Shown here piece by piece: positions 45,801-54,525 of a stretch of 64,000 bases of DNA. The notes beneath the pieces are model-generated. The model was not told the origin of the DNA. It ran no database searches and saw nothing but the letters and a program-made list of their open reading frames with translations. The DNA lies in contig VZDJ01007394.1 in the NCBI GenBank assembly GCA_008694505.1, positions 30,300 to 94,299 of the forward strand, given 5' to 3'. Positions within the stretch are counted from its first letter, which is position 1; each line of letters begins with the position of its first letter. A program made the translations under genes and the position numbers. The stretch comes from Cyanoderma ruficeps (Eukaryota > Chordata > Aves > Passeriformes > Timaliidae).

Positions 45801-47891
45801 CTCCAGTGTGTCCCCAGGGATGATTGTTGTTCTCTGTGGCTGCTGTTAAACCTACTCTAGCCACTGCAAGAATTTAGTGTAGCCTTAGCACTGTCATGTC
45901 CCAGCAGTATTTTCCAGGTTAGTTCTGTAAAGCTAAACCACATGGTTTGTATGGAAAGAGATGGAGTTGTCTCTGTTAACTATCCTATGAATACAGGCCA
46001 GTGGTGAAAACTGGTCACCAAGCCAGATCTTTTTTTATTATTTCCTGTGAGAATGATGGATCATCTCTGTTTTTCCATGGGCTTGATATAATTCCCCTGT
46101 TTTGTTTGTGAGGTATTATATATATGGCAACAAATTCATTTGTGTCCTCTGCCCCAGACATAGGCTTGGCTCAGCATGATGATTCCTCTGATGAGCTGGA
46201 GTTTTCCACTTGTGATCCAGAAGGGCCAAAGCACCACCTGGAAACTGAAACAGACGCCATTTTTGAAGCACCCAGCGGCTTGTTACTTGATGAGGATCAG
46301 GAAGACTGGGACTTGTTCAGTGAGATCACAGCCTGCTACCAAAGCAAAGCCCAGAACAACGCCAGTGCAGACAGCTATGAGCTGCTGGAGGAGGATGGCT
46401 CCTTCTGTTCCATCGGCTCCATACGCTCGCTCAGCCCGGCCAGGGACCGGTGCTCCTCAGAGCCCAGCGTCTGCCTCAGCTCCCAGCTGCCCGCACAGAG
46501 CCACGAGCCGGTGGCCCGCCAGTCCAGCTGCGATGCCACCATCATGAGCAGCCACACAGACTACATCCACAGGCTCAGGCAGCTGCAGATGGAAAGCCAG
46601 AAGCTGATTGATGAAGGCCTAAGCCCTGGGGTTAATAAGGGCAGGCAGAATTTGTGGCAATCACCTCAGACCACCTCCAGGGTGAAGCAGCTCAGCCTTC
46701 AGAAGTCCAGTCTGTCCAACAGGTCTAGCTTCTCCAGCCTGTCCTCTACCACCACTTCCCCGTCTGCCTCCTCACTCAGTTCCTTAGACAGTGCTTTCTC
46801 CTATTGCTCAGAGTCATCAGCCATTAGCCCCACAGATGTCTCATCCCTCCCATTCATGTTTGGCACTTCTGCCAGGCTTCATGCTGTGTCTCCCATGGCT
46901 GCCAAGAGGTCCCAAAAAGAGTGGCACAAATCCTTCACATCTCCTGTGCCTTTACATCTGTGCAATCTGGACAGTTTTCATGAGGATGAACCCAAGGCTG
47001 GAGAGAGCAGTCATTGCTCTGGAGAGCAGAAAAGTTTTCCATGTGTCAGCAGAACTGCCATGGGAAGCCCATTCACTGACATTGACTGGGAAGAAGAGGA
47101 GAGACAGCTGAGTTGTTCAGGGTGCCCTGGCCCAGGGCTCAGGAGCCAGGATTATACCAAAGAGTTTGAGCAAAGTTCTGAGTACCCAGCTGCCAGCCCA
47201 TCCAGTGAGACATCCCCACAGGTCAGCCACCAGCAGCACAGGGAGAAGACAGTGAAGAACATAAAAATCAAAGGCATTAATGATTGCCCTCTGAGCCAGG
47301 AAAGCCTGAAGTGCACCAAGATAACTTTTTATGTGGCCCCAAATAAAGAAAGCTCTTGGGGGTCTCAAGTGGGAGAAGAGGAGAGATCTGTGACAAACAC
47401 CAGCAACAGAGACTCACCCAGCAGCAGCAGTGAGCAGAGCCTGTCCAAGAGCTTGCAGACTGTGAGAGTCCACATCCCCCAGACAGTTTTCTATGGGCAG
47501 AATACCCCCCTTGTCCTGCAGTCCATCTCCAGACGCTACCACCATGAACCGACGGTCCCACCCCTGCAGGCCGAGCACAGACAGCCCCCAAAGTGCCTCT
47601 GCTCCCGAGGAGCTGGAGAGACAACCAGTGGAAATAGCGCAAGCACCAATACAGAGCAAGGGCTTTGACATGTTCAACCACACCATCTGCATCATCCTCC
47701 CTGACTCCATCCGAAACACCATCAGGGACTATTTCAAGCACAATGAAGCCAAGCCCTGTCCCACAGCAGAGGTGGAAGTGGTGGAGAAGGAACTCCGGAG
47801 CAGGGTGGAGTGGCTCAGGAACCAGCCTCTGGCAGAGGTGGCCGCAGAGGAGCATGACACAGTAGTGTTTGCAGAAGAGACATTTGTCTAA
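33816..47891 (+). CDS. ARHGAP20: ARHGAP20, Rho GTPase-activating protein 20 (gene-level, 14 coding exons)
   Basis: Spliced exons 33816-33898, 36147-36317, 36847-36996, 37529-37570, 38290-38374, 39243-39320, 39498-39564, 40837-41025, 41763-41938, 42465-42626, 43701-43810, 44719-44908, 45482-45599 and 46158-47891 have GT-AG borders and matching phases throughout. Starting at Met 33819, the order is a basic N-terminus (MKPIVQRRRS), a PH domain (about residues 45-150), a Ras-associating domain (about 155-260), a RhoGAP domain (about 325-520) with arginine finger R364 in GIFRRSAN, and a Ser-rich tail. Family knowledge: it speeds GTP hydrolysis on Rho-type GTPases downstream of Rap1 and affects neurite outgrowth. 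As written the frame breaks near 47585-47589: 1042 residues as read, 1116 if one C is removed, against about 1191 in human. FDX1 lies tail-to-tail, as in human. Confidence 0.92.
36147..36317 (+). CDS. ARHGAP20: ARHGAP20 exon 3 (PH domain start)
   Basis: Acceptor CTCCAG, donor CCAA|GTAAGA. Encodes the start of the PH domain, including TQERHLILFSDALVIAKSK, close to the human QERHLFLFNDLFVVAKIK. Confidence 0.93.
36352..36481 (+). mobile_element. CR1 LINE 3' tip (plus)
   Basis: About 130 bp in intron 3 ending ATTCTGTGATTCTGTGA, the sense-strand CR1 tail, preceded by a decayed ACTCAGTGATCACGTTGGTC block. It is the only CR1 fragment in the window in plus orientation. Confidence 0.85.
36847..36996 (+). 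CDS. ARHGAP20: ARHGAP20 exon 4 (PH domain)
   Basis: Acceptor TTGCAG, donor TTCAG|GTATCT. Reads LKLKKQVHLSEVWTGTCLSE then SFVIGWPITNYVVTF, matching the human PH segment SFVLGWPTVNFVATF. Confidence 0.93.
37529..37570 (+). CDS. ARHGAP20: ARHGAP20 exon 5 (PH C-terminal helix)
   Basis: A 42-bp micro-exon between GTCTTCAG and TG|GTAAGT. Reads SSADVKERWLSALL, the PH C-terminal helix with its conserved Trp (human SSPEQKDKWLSLL). Confidence 0.9.
38290..38374 (+). CDS. ARHGAP20: ARHGAP20 exon 6
   Basis: Acceptor CTTTCAG, donor TTCT|GTAAGT. Reads CHINEVKQNEYLKNLTLQIV, linking the PH domain to the Ras-associating domain. Confidence 0.88.
39243..39320 (+). CDS. ARHGAP20: ARHGAP20 exon 7 (Ras-associating domain)
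   Basis: Acceptor CTTTCTAG, donor CCCT|GTAAGT; phase 0 on both sides. Reads TAVNVSNVETAESVMKKTFL, corresponding to the human Ras-associating segment around NSDTANEVI. Confidence 0.88.
39498..39564 (+). CDS. ARHGAP20: ARHGAP20 exon 8 (Ras-associating domain)
   Basis: Acceptor CAACAG, donor ATTG|GTAAGA. Reads SEHHLWVVSGKDEPAYPLIG; human YQLWVNSGKEEAPYPLIG. Confidence 0.93.
40837..41025 (+). CDS. ARHGAP20: ARHGAP20 exon 9
   Basis: Acceptor CAACAG, donor GAGAG|GTAGGG. Includes SCLRDSADQQ and the conserved AQLPKEKQCQFVLKPRL (human EQLPREMQCQFILKPSRL). Confidence 0.92.
41243..41515 (-). mobile_element. CR1 LINE 3' fragment (minus)
   Basis: Reverse-complement CR1 in intron 9: AATAGAATCATAGAAAATGC start, then the GTGAAAAACCTTTTCCTGAC block and AACCTAAACCTCCCTGACTC. 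Read on the minus strand this block encodes remnants of the end of CR1 ORF2. Confidence 0.9.
41763..41938 (+). CDS. ARHGAP20: ARHGAP20 exon 10
   Basis: Acceptor TTGCAG, donor CATG|GTAAGC. Reads KKKKSLIDWALRRSTSTPMS and LFGLSLSSVCPDGILPKPIM, the lead-in to the RhoGAP domain. Confidence 0.93.
42465..42626 (+). CDS. ARHGAP20: ARHGAP20 exon 11 (RhoGAP, arginine finger)
   Basis: Acceptor TCTTAG, donor CACG|GTATGT, phase 0 both sides. Reads GPSTRGIFRRSANAKTCKEL; the arginine of GIFR (residue 364) is the catalytic arginine finger of RhoGAP domains. Confidence 0.95.
43701..43810 (+). CDS. ARHGAP20: ARHGAP20 exon 12 (RhoGAP)
   Basis: Acceptor AATTCAG, donor AAAAG|GTTTGT. Reads DFLRNIPDSVLSSDMHGLWM; the DFLRNIP motif equals the human sequence. 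Confidence 0.93.
44719..44908 (+). CDS. ARHGAP20: ARHGAP20 exon 13 (RhoGAP)
   Basis: Acceptor GTATAG, donor AAG|GTAATC. Reads LVNQLPEANLILLRHLFGVL, then NQMNAFNLALCIAPNMLW, holding the conserved NxxNL...APN core that contacts the GTPase. The open frame runs about 200 bp back into intron 12, but the phase and acceptor place the exon start at 44719. Confidence 0.94.
45482..45599 (+). CDS. ARHGAP20: ARHGAP20 exon 14 (RhoGAP end)
   Basis: Acceptor TTGCCAG, donor CTGG|GTAAGT. Reads ALLVQFLIENSGEIFGGDIA, the final RhoGAP helices (human SLLIQFLIENCLRIFGEEI). Confidence 0.94.
46158..47891 (+). CDS. ARHGAP20: ARHGAP20 exon 15 (last coding exon, frame disrupted)
   Basis: Acceptor CCCCAG before 46158. 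Encodes the acidic/Ser-rich tail: DDSSDELEF, RCSSEPSV, RQSSCDATIM, LQMESQKLIDEGLSPGV, SSLSSLDSAFSYCSESS and KEWHKSFTSP, which follow the human tail in order. The frame open from 46158 ends at a stop at 47666-47668. A second frame, offset by one base, is open to 47891 and reads SKGFDMFNHTICIILPDSIR and ends VVFAEETFV. The switch fits one surplus C in CCCCC at 47585-47589. Confidence 0.88.
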
Positions 47892-49920
47892 GGCGATGGA
47901 TGTGGAGGAACTAAATATTTTTTTTGTGTATGCGCAACAAAATATTCTGTAACATATGATCAGGGTGTGAAGAATTTAGCAGGCTGCATGGGGCAACAAG
48001 TGTGAAGTGACACTAATGTATATGTAATGATGGGGTTCAATACTCATTTTGGTGGGAGGTAGGGGGGCTGTTCTTGTGTTTTCTTTCTGCCCTTTTCTGA
48101 TGGAAGAGACTTCACTGGCTGGGTGTGGAGTGGAGTGAATACCACCAGACTCTCCCTGTCCTTGAATTAGCTGACCTGTACAGGGCCTGACTCCATTATT
48201 TTTTTTTTTAATAGCAGGAAAAGAGAAACGTTGCTTTGTTTTCTCCAGTCAGCTGCTGATTTGCGTGGATGACTGGACAACAGGGATAGCTAAATATAAA
48301 TTAGTTAAAAATCTTTACACTGGCACAAACCCACCATCATTTACTGTTCATCCCAACCATTCTTCCCAAGGAAAATCTTTCACCTTCATTCCAGAAATCA
48401 CTGCTGCTTCACTCTGCTCATCTGTTGTCTGCTCTGGTCTAGCTCATAGCATGCATCCATTATTGCCTGAGGCTGGGTTCCAAAATCAGCAGCTGGAGCC
48501 CAGAGTCCAAAGTCCAGCATTCACTGAGAGACAGCATGTGTAACACTTTAAGCCCAAGATTGCTTTTTTCTGGAATTAATTATGCAGTGAGTCTTTCTTC
48601 TTATATCTTCCCCAAAGTTAGCATTTGACAGAGACACAGTTGCTATAAAGGATTTTAGTAATGTCACTTTGACAGGGCTGTGAATGTTCCTCTGTGTCCT
48701 CTGGGTGTAGCTCAGTAGGTAGGAGTTACGGTCCTAGTGAAAGTTGTCAATTTTCTGTCAATGCCGATGCCCCTTTCTAGAAGCAGTGTGGATGAGGCAA
48801 CTGACCAAATTCCTAGTCATGCTGAGAGGGGCTTGAGCAGGTCTTGGTTTTAGCACGAGGTCAAGGAGTTGTGGAAGTTGTCAAGAATGTTGTTGCGTAG
48901 ATGCTGAAGCAAAGTCATATCTGGCCAGAAAGTTGTCAGTCCATACATTGAAACTGTGCAGGCTTCATCACCGATGCTGGCTCAGAGAAACATGGAGTTC
49001 CCACTCAGCAGAGTATGTGGCCCTGTGCGCTCCAGCAGAATTAAGTCTGGAGAATTCCAGGCAGGTATGTGCTAAGCAGGCTGCTGGTGAGGACCACCAA
49101 AGAGATGCAGCCAGTGGACTCCTGAAGTATCCCTCAAAGCCATGCTCAGAAGTGCCACAGATGAAATGGGACTTGTTAGAGGGTTGTGACATGGCCAGCT
49201 GAGCTCTCAAAAGACGCTGAGAGCACATTACTTTGCTGTTTGACAGGTTGTTTTAAGAAAACAGTGGGAAAAGTCTCAAAGGTTAAAAAGGTTTGGGATG
49301 GTTCATTTGAAAGTTACATGAGCATTTTTCTATGGTGGTGTCTGTCAGAGGGACAATCCTTTTACTCAGTGAATAGTGAATGGATGAAGGAAAAGAGAAA
49401 TACATGAATCCTAATTATTGAAAGGTTGTGCTTGTGGAATAAGTATCCCTGCAAGTATTTGCTGAGTGTCTGCAAATAGCCAGAGCTGGAGCTGCATGAC
49501 AGCTGCCATGGTTCAGTCCTTGTACAGAAGGGAAAGCCACCTCTGTAAAATCGTCTAGTGTCAGATCCCTCCACTCATCTACCCAGTGCCTATGAGGGTC
49601 AGTGACAGAAACCTGGCCCAGCATTCCAAGTCCACATCAAATACTAGGGCAATGGAAACAGGGGAAAGCCCAGAGCCCACTTTCCAAGGTGTATAGAGTT
49701 GTTTTTTTTTTGTTACATGAAGGGTGTTTAACTTTCAGATGTGGCACTCTCTGTCCCAGATTACCTTTGTGGCCCTTGTGTAATGAAAGGTGTATATAAT
49801 CATAACACAACTCCACCACCACCAGAATTTTCCTCACACATGAACAGTAACAAGGCATTCACAGTCTTTTTATCCAGAGTTGTAACTGTATTAATAAAGG
49901 ACACACAAGTTGTTGCTGTG
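47892..49920 (+). other. ARHGAP20: ARHGAP20 3' UTR
   Basis: Runs from the stop to just past the poly(A) signal at 49893. It is AT-rich with U-tracts (for example 48199-48210) and has no supported coding frame. The 3' end is inferred from the first good AATAAA followed by a GT-rich stretch. Confidence 0.65.
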
Positions 49921-49935
49921 GTGTTGTCACCTTTT
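49893..49935 (+). terminator. ARHGAP20: ARHGAP20 polyadenylation signal and GU-rich element
   Basis: AATAAA at 49893-49898 is followed at the expected distance by GTTGTTGCTGTGGTGTTGT, a classic downstream GU-rich element. Confidence 0.7.
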
Positions 49936-51950
49936 GTTCCCTTGCTCTTGCTCCCCTCTCTCCCGTGTCAGGGTGGTGGCATGTGCACTGAACTGCTGTG
50001 AAACGCACTCACCTCCCAGCCTGGGTCTGCCACACAGGCCACGCTGGCAAGAAGCCTTCTGCCAGCACGGAAGTCCAGGCCTTACTCCTGTCTTTTCAAG
50101 AAGGTGAAACAGCACTAAATGTTATAAGTAAAGTCTGCCTTTTCTTGGAAGAGAGATGATTCTGTATTCTAAACATACCAACAGACTGTAAACTCAGTGG
50201 CTGGGCTCAGGTCAAACAAAGGGGACCAGAACCAAATGCAGAGTAAGAGCTCACAATTTGCATCGCTTAAAAGGATCACAAGAAACTTAGAAAGAGATTA
50301 GTTTAGAGGAACACTGGGAGAGGCAGGGAAAAACACACAATCTTCCTTGTCTCATCTTAGGCTGCCTAATGTGGGCCTAGTTCCCTGCTCTAACCCAGCT
50401 CTGTATTATAGCATTTTTCTTTATTTTAAACAAAACAAAATCCTGCAAAAAAATAGCACAAAACAGAGTTCTGGACTTGGAAATTTGCAGCCCCCCTTTT
50501 CCATGAGCCAGACAACAATGCAACTCAGAGACCAATCTTCAACATGTTCCACAGCCCCCAGCTTGCTTGTAACAAGAAATAACAAATACACAGACATTCG
50601 GTTGGCTTTCTGCCCCAGAAAGGCCACATTTTCCCTTAATGTATAGCCTTGAGACACAAGCAGGTTTCCCTTCTTTCTCTGCCCTTTTTCAGATTGTTTA
50701 GACCACGCTGGCTTGTCACATACTGCAAGCCCTACTCAATGCCCCACCGGATGCAGGCTCTTGGGAAGTCCTGTTACATGGTCACCATCCAGGAAGAGAG
50801 GAGCCTTGAGGGCCTCCTCCCAATTTAGACCAAGGCCAAACAAGTCCAGCTCATCTGCCTTGAAGAGAAATGACTCACGCAGTTCAGCCTCATCTTATTT
50901 CTGCTCAGGATGTAAGATTTCTTTCCTTATCCTGCAGGCTGACAAAAACGTGATGGAAGTGCCTGAGGCAGCTGTAGTTTACTTTAAACTTTCCAGTTCT
51001 ATTTCTGATGTTTCAACTGTCAGGAAAGCCAGTCTTCCAAGACACATTCTCCCTCATTCTTTGCAGATAGCTTCTTTGTGCAGAGGCCTCTCCACTATCC
51101 CATGGCACCTTTGAGAGACAGCCCCACCAGAGTAGGACGGGCAACTTTGACTCATGCATTTCAATGCTAACAGCTTGTCCTAGAAACTCTTTCTTCAGAG
51201 GTCATCCGTACTCTGAAGAGGAACCCTTCCAAGCCAGAAGCTGCTCCCTCCCTTGCCATCCTGCCAGGATGTGTGCACAGGTTGACACCTTCCAGCAGCA
51301 GCTTGGAGCCCAGCTTCAAGTTCACAACAAGGTGGAGGCTAGGGAGTGGAACTGCAAAGCTCCAGATCACCTTGGCTTTGCAAGTGGTGGCATCAGGACG
51401 GGGAGAGACTTGAAGTGCTACTGAAGGTGATGGTTTAACTGCTTTCATTTAATCCATTTAGTCTGTTTGCTTTTTCTACAGTAAACCTGGGACAAGGGGA
51501 GGAGAAGAGGTTTGGGAAAAACAGGCACAGCCTGTTTTCTGATGTATGACAAAGCAAAGGGCTACCCTGTCACCTGCCAGTCACAAGCCTGAATCAGTAC
51601 ATCACCACATCTGTGGTCCACAAAGAGGGCTGGGACCCTGCAAGGCCCTGCTGCCATCACCTCCTACAGCACATGGTTCTAGCCCATGCCAGGAAATCAT
51701 TCCTGCAGGTACCCTTCTGCTAAGGATAAAATTCTGACATAGATAAACATTTGTACCGATTTTTGCATGAAAGGAGGATCAGAGAAGAAGTCATAGCCTA
51801 TTGAGAGGATTCAGAGTGTCACTCATCACCTGTGCCTGTGCCCACAGGGACACCAGGCCATGCCAGACGTGGCAGGGTTGGTGTCAGCAGTAGGAAGGCA
51901 TGGAGGTGCACAGAGGAGACCATTAGACACAAACGGCAATTGTAGCTCCC
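49936..51950. other. Intergenic space between convergent genes
   Basis: Nothing supported here. Short open frames only. Confidence 0.5.
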
Positions 51951-51954
51951 CGAG

Positions 51955-52140
51955 ACAGGCTCAGGCACCGGTCAGTCCGAGAGGAAGGAGGAGGAACGGG
52001 CTCGGAGCAGCAGCCCCGCCGACACTGAGGCCGCCTCCTCATCTTCCTCTCCCTCACAGCCGCCGCCCCGCGAGCGCCCCCTGGCGTCACAGCGCCGCCA
52101 CAGCAGCCCCCGCGGCCTAGGCCCCGGGGTCACACCGACG
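51955..52140. promoter_or_regulatory. Small GC-rich island with CTCF-like motif
   Basis: A CpG-dense block of about 190 bp in otherwise AT-rich intergenic DNA. On the minus strand, 52084-52073 reads CCAGGGGGCGCT, the core of the vertebrate CTCF motif. An 86-codon open frame across it is low-complexity and not a credible protein. It could be an insulator, a minor promoter or a remnant. Confidence 0.5.
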
Positions 52141-52148
52141 TCTTATAA

Positions 52149-52705
52149 ATCACAGAATCGCAGAATCACGGGGTACCCTGAGCTGGAAGGGACCCTTCAG
52201 GATAATCGAGTCCAACTCCAGGCCCTGTGCAGGACATGCCAAGAATCCCATAATGTGCCCAGGAGTATTGTCCTAACAATTCTTAACTCAGACAGGCTGG
52301 GTGCTGCTGCCCTGAGGAGTCTGTTCCAGTGCCCAATCACCCTCTGGGTGAAGAACCTTTTCCTGAGATCTAACCTAAACCTCCTCTAACTCAGCTTCAT
52401 GCCGTTTTCTTGAGTTCTGTCACTGGTCATGAGAGTGAAGAGATTGGTACCTGACCCTCCACTTCCCCTCGTGAAGATGTTGAAGACCACAATGAGGTCT
52501 GACCTCAGTCTTTTCTCCAAGCTGAATAAACCAAATGGCCTCAGCCACTCCTCATAAGCCTTCCCCTCCAGACCATTCATCATCCTCACAGTCCTGCTGT
52601 AGAGTTTCTCTAACAGAATAATGTCTTCTTTATAGTCAGTGCCCAAAACTATATGCAGTATTCCAGGTGAGGCCCCACCAGTGCTGAGCACAACAGGACA
52701 ATCAC
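52149..52705 (-). mobile_element. CR1 LINE 3' fragment with ORF2 remnant (minus)
   Basis: Starts CACAGAATCGCAGAATCACGG and runs through the CR1 3' UTR into the end of ORF2. A minus-strand open frame (52691-52386) keeps the CR1 reverse-transcriptase C-terminal signature around LFSLEKRLRSDL, so this copy is less decayed than the others here. It is the longest CR1 piece in the window and is 5'-truncated. Confidence 0.92.
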
Positions 52706-52819
52706 CGCCTTTGATCAGCCAGCAGTGCTGTGCTTAATGCAGCCAACGAAATTTCCATCCAACTCATTCCCTTTCAGCCAGATTCATGGTACCAGAACAG
52801 TGCATCTTGTAGGTCTAAA

Positions 52820-53470
52820 AGGCTCATTATTAGAATTTTATTTGACATGTGGGATCGTACAGCAATGAGAAAAATGAACATTTAGAGAAAGTGGCTGCTC
52901 GCAGCACAGAACAATTCAGGGACCTAAAACATCTCAAGTTCATAGAAGTAGTTCTGCTTACAGGAACTGTCAGCACATAAATGTCCTCAGTGTGTTCTTG
53001 CTGACCAAACTCAAGTCACATACATCACCAAGCCCAACAGTACACTGACTTGCAAACAGCAATCTCTTCTTAAGCTTCTCAAATTGGAAAAGTTTTCTCC
53101 ACATTTAAAGAGCAAAGCCTTGCAAAACTCTCAGCCATTACTCAGAATAGCAGAATTCTCAAATTTCAGAGGAGAAAGCAAATCACATACAGCAGAGATA
53201 TTTACTGACACCCACCCAGGGAAATATAAAACCATACACTTTAATCCAGTTGCATTCAGCAGAACATTTAAGCACTTAAAATACGTACCAAAGACCCCAT
53301 TAAGCATGATGCCTTGTTTAAATAAGAGATTTGCCAAACACGCCTTTTATACTGAATCAGACTTTTATGACCTACTGCAAGCTAGCCACAAAAAGCAATA
53401 GTGTCAACCAAAAGCTAAGTACCCTGCCACGCCTAAATTAGGATGTAAGCTGTGCAGCAGTCGTTTCCAG
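52820..53470 (-). other. FDX1: FDX1 3' UTR
   Basis: From the stop codon to just beyond the candidate AATAAA. Plus-strand frames here (53084-53401) are antisense to the UTR and are not called. Confidence 0.6.
52837..52842 (-). terminator. FDX1: FDX1 polyadenylation signal (candidate)
   Basis: AATAAA on the minus strand (TTTATT on plus), 629 bases past the FDX1 stop. It is the first canonical signal I found downstream of the stop. Confidence 0.6.
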
Positions 53471-53591
53471 TTACTGTTTGCTTTGCTTTCCAACCTCCAG
53501 CTGCTTCCTCATGTCCGACACATCCATGGGGACCCTCACTGTCAGACCATCCATCCACTTCTTAACGCACACCTGACAGCCAAGGCGCGAT
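53471..53591 (-). CDS. FDX1: FDX1 exon 4 (last)
   Basis: Acceptor CTTCTCAG. Reads [20 protein letters not shown] and ends ...LEVGKQSKQ, stop TAA at 53473-53471. Holds the fourth cluster cysteine. Confidence 0.95.
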
Positions 53592-54525
53592 CTGAGAAGA
53601 AAACATGAAGTGAGGCTCCTCTGTTCCCAAACTAAAGGGAGAAATCCCCCACCCACGCTGGGATGTCTGGTTCAGCATGGGTTTTCACTGAAGCTCCTAT
53701 CAAAGATCTGCTGTGTCTCAAGAGAAAGCAGCTCTCAAGGCACAACTATAATACAGAACAAGCCCCAAGCCCTTGGAAAGAAGCGCCACATGGTGAGAAT
53801 CTGCCTTAGAGGCTTGAGGATCTGCTGTGATCAGCAGGGAGGCTTACGTGTCAGTGAGTCCATATGCCAAGTCCAGCATGTCTAGCTCTTCATCTGAGAT
53901 GGCATCAAGCTTTTGGAAGGTGTCCTTGTCAAAAATGAGGTGACAGGTAGAGCAGGCTAATGTCCCTTCACAGGCACCTGGTGGAGAAACAAGGCAATGA
54001 GAGCAAATCAGGAAAAATAAGGAGGTGAGAGACCATCTTTAGGAACCATGTGAGAAAAGGCCCTTTAACAAATCTGAAGGATGTCAAAACAGATGCTAGG
54101 AAATGCAACAGATGGGTGCAGTTTTCAGCCTGTCTCTTCTCTGGGAGAATCACCATCACTTTACAAATTTTTACATCAGCTCTGTGCAGCCAAAAGCATT
54201 GACAGAGACTGTTGGAATGCCAGTGGTGACCGTGTGAGGTTACATTGCCATCTCAGCATGGTGAGCCACACAGCAAGCAGCTGATGGGGAAGGGAAGCCC
54301 GTTTATGGTCTTGGCAGAACACGGTGGCATATGTACTGTTGCACTATTCCTAAGTACCCACTGGCCCTAACAGCACAAGCACATTTGCTGCAACACCTAC
54401 CAAATCCATCAATGGCCAAGTTGTGATTGACTACCACTTCCAGCAAACTCTCCCCTTCTTTGGCTGTGGTTGTAAGTCGCTCTCCATCCCGATTTATAAA
54501 ATGCACTGTCACCTGATCCTTAGAG
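53471..54525 (-). CDS. FDX1: FDX1, mitochondrial ferredoxin (adrenodoxin), exons 2-4, 5' partial
   Basis: Three exons on the minus strand (54525-54401, 53977-53848, 53591-53471) with GT-AG borders and matching phases encode the whole mature ferredoxin domain. It starts [17 protein letters not shown] (human [17 protein letters not shown]). The cluster ligands are in [11 protein letters not shown] (three Cys) and LGCQVC (fourth Cys), so all four [2Fe-2S] residues are present. Family knowledge: in the mitochondrial matrix it carries electrons from ferredoxin reductase to P450s such as CYP11A1, and in mammals it also supports protein lipoylation. Exon 1, with the targeting peptide, is not in the window. 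The C-terminus is VGKQSKQ rather than human VGKTS. Confidence 0.95.
53848..53977 (-). CDS. FDX1: FDX1 exon 3 (iron-sulfur ligands)
   Basis: Acceptor CCACCAG, donor CAC|GTAAGC. Reads [15 protein letters not shown] and [20 protein letters not shown], with three of the four cluster cysteines and the acidic patch that docks redox partners. This exon is not prominent as a standalone open frame. Confidence 0.95.
54401..54525 (-). CDS. FDX1: FDX1 exon 2
   Basis: Acceptor TCTTACAG, donor TTTG|GTAGGT on the minus strand. Ends ...[10 protein letters not shown], matching human ENNLDIDGFG. Confidence 0.95.

Larger units (their letters stand above)
33899..46157 (+). other. ARHGAP20 introns 2-14
   Basis: Ordinary intronic sequence between the listed exons, with the two CR1 fragments noted. 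No nested gene was recognised. Several introns carry chance open frames of 60-130 codons that overlap on both strands. Confidence 0.7.

Noticed and set aside
46124..46157. ATG at 46124 as a start for a separate gene
   Set aside because: The acceptor CCCCAG at 46152-46157 joins exon 14 in phase. The ATG lies in the intron before it.
48700..48772. tRNA-like word GGGTGTAGCTCAGTAGGTAGGAG
   Set aside because: It resembles an A box, but no B box (GGTTCGAATCC-like) or acceptor-stem pairing follows, and it lies in the ARHGAP20 3' UTR.
51860..52120. 86-codon open frame in the small GC island
   Set aside because: Low-complexity Pro/Ala/Arg sequence created by GC richness; no start or splice support.
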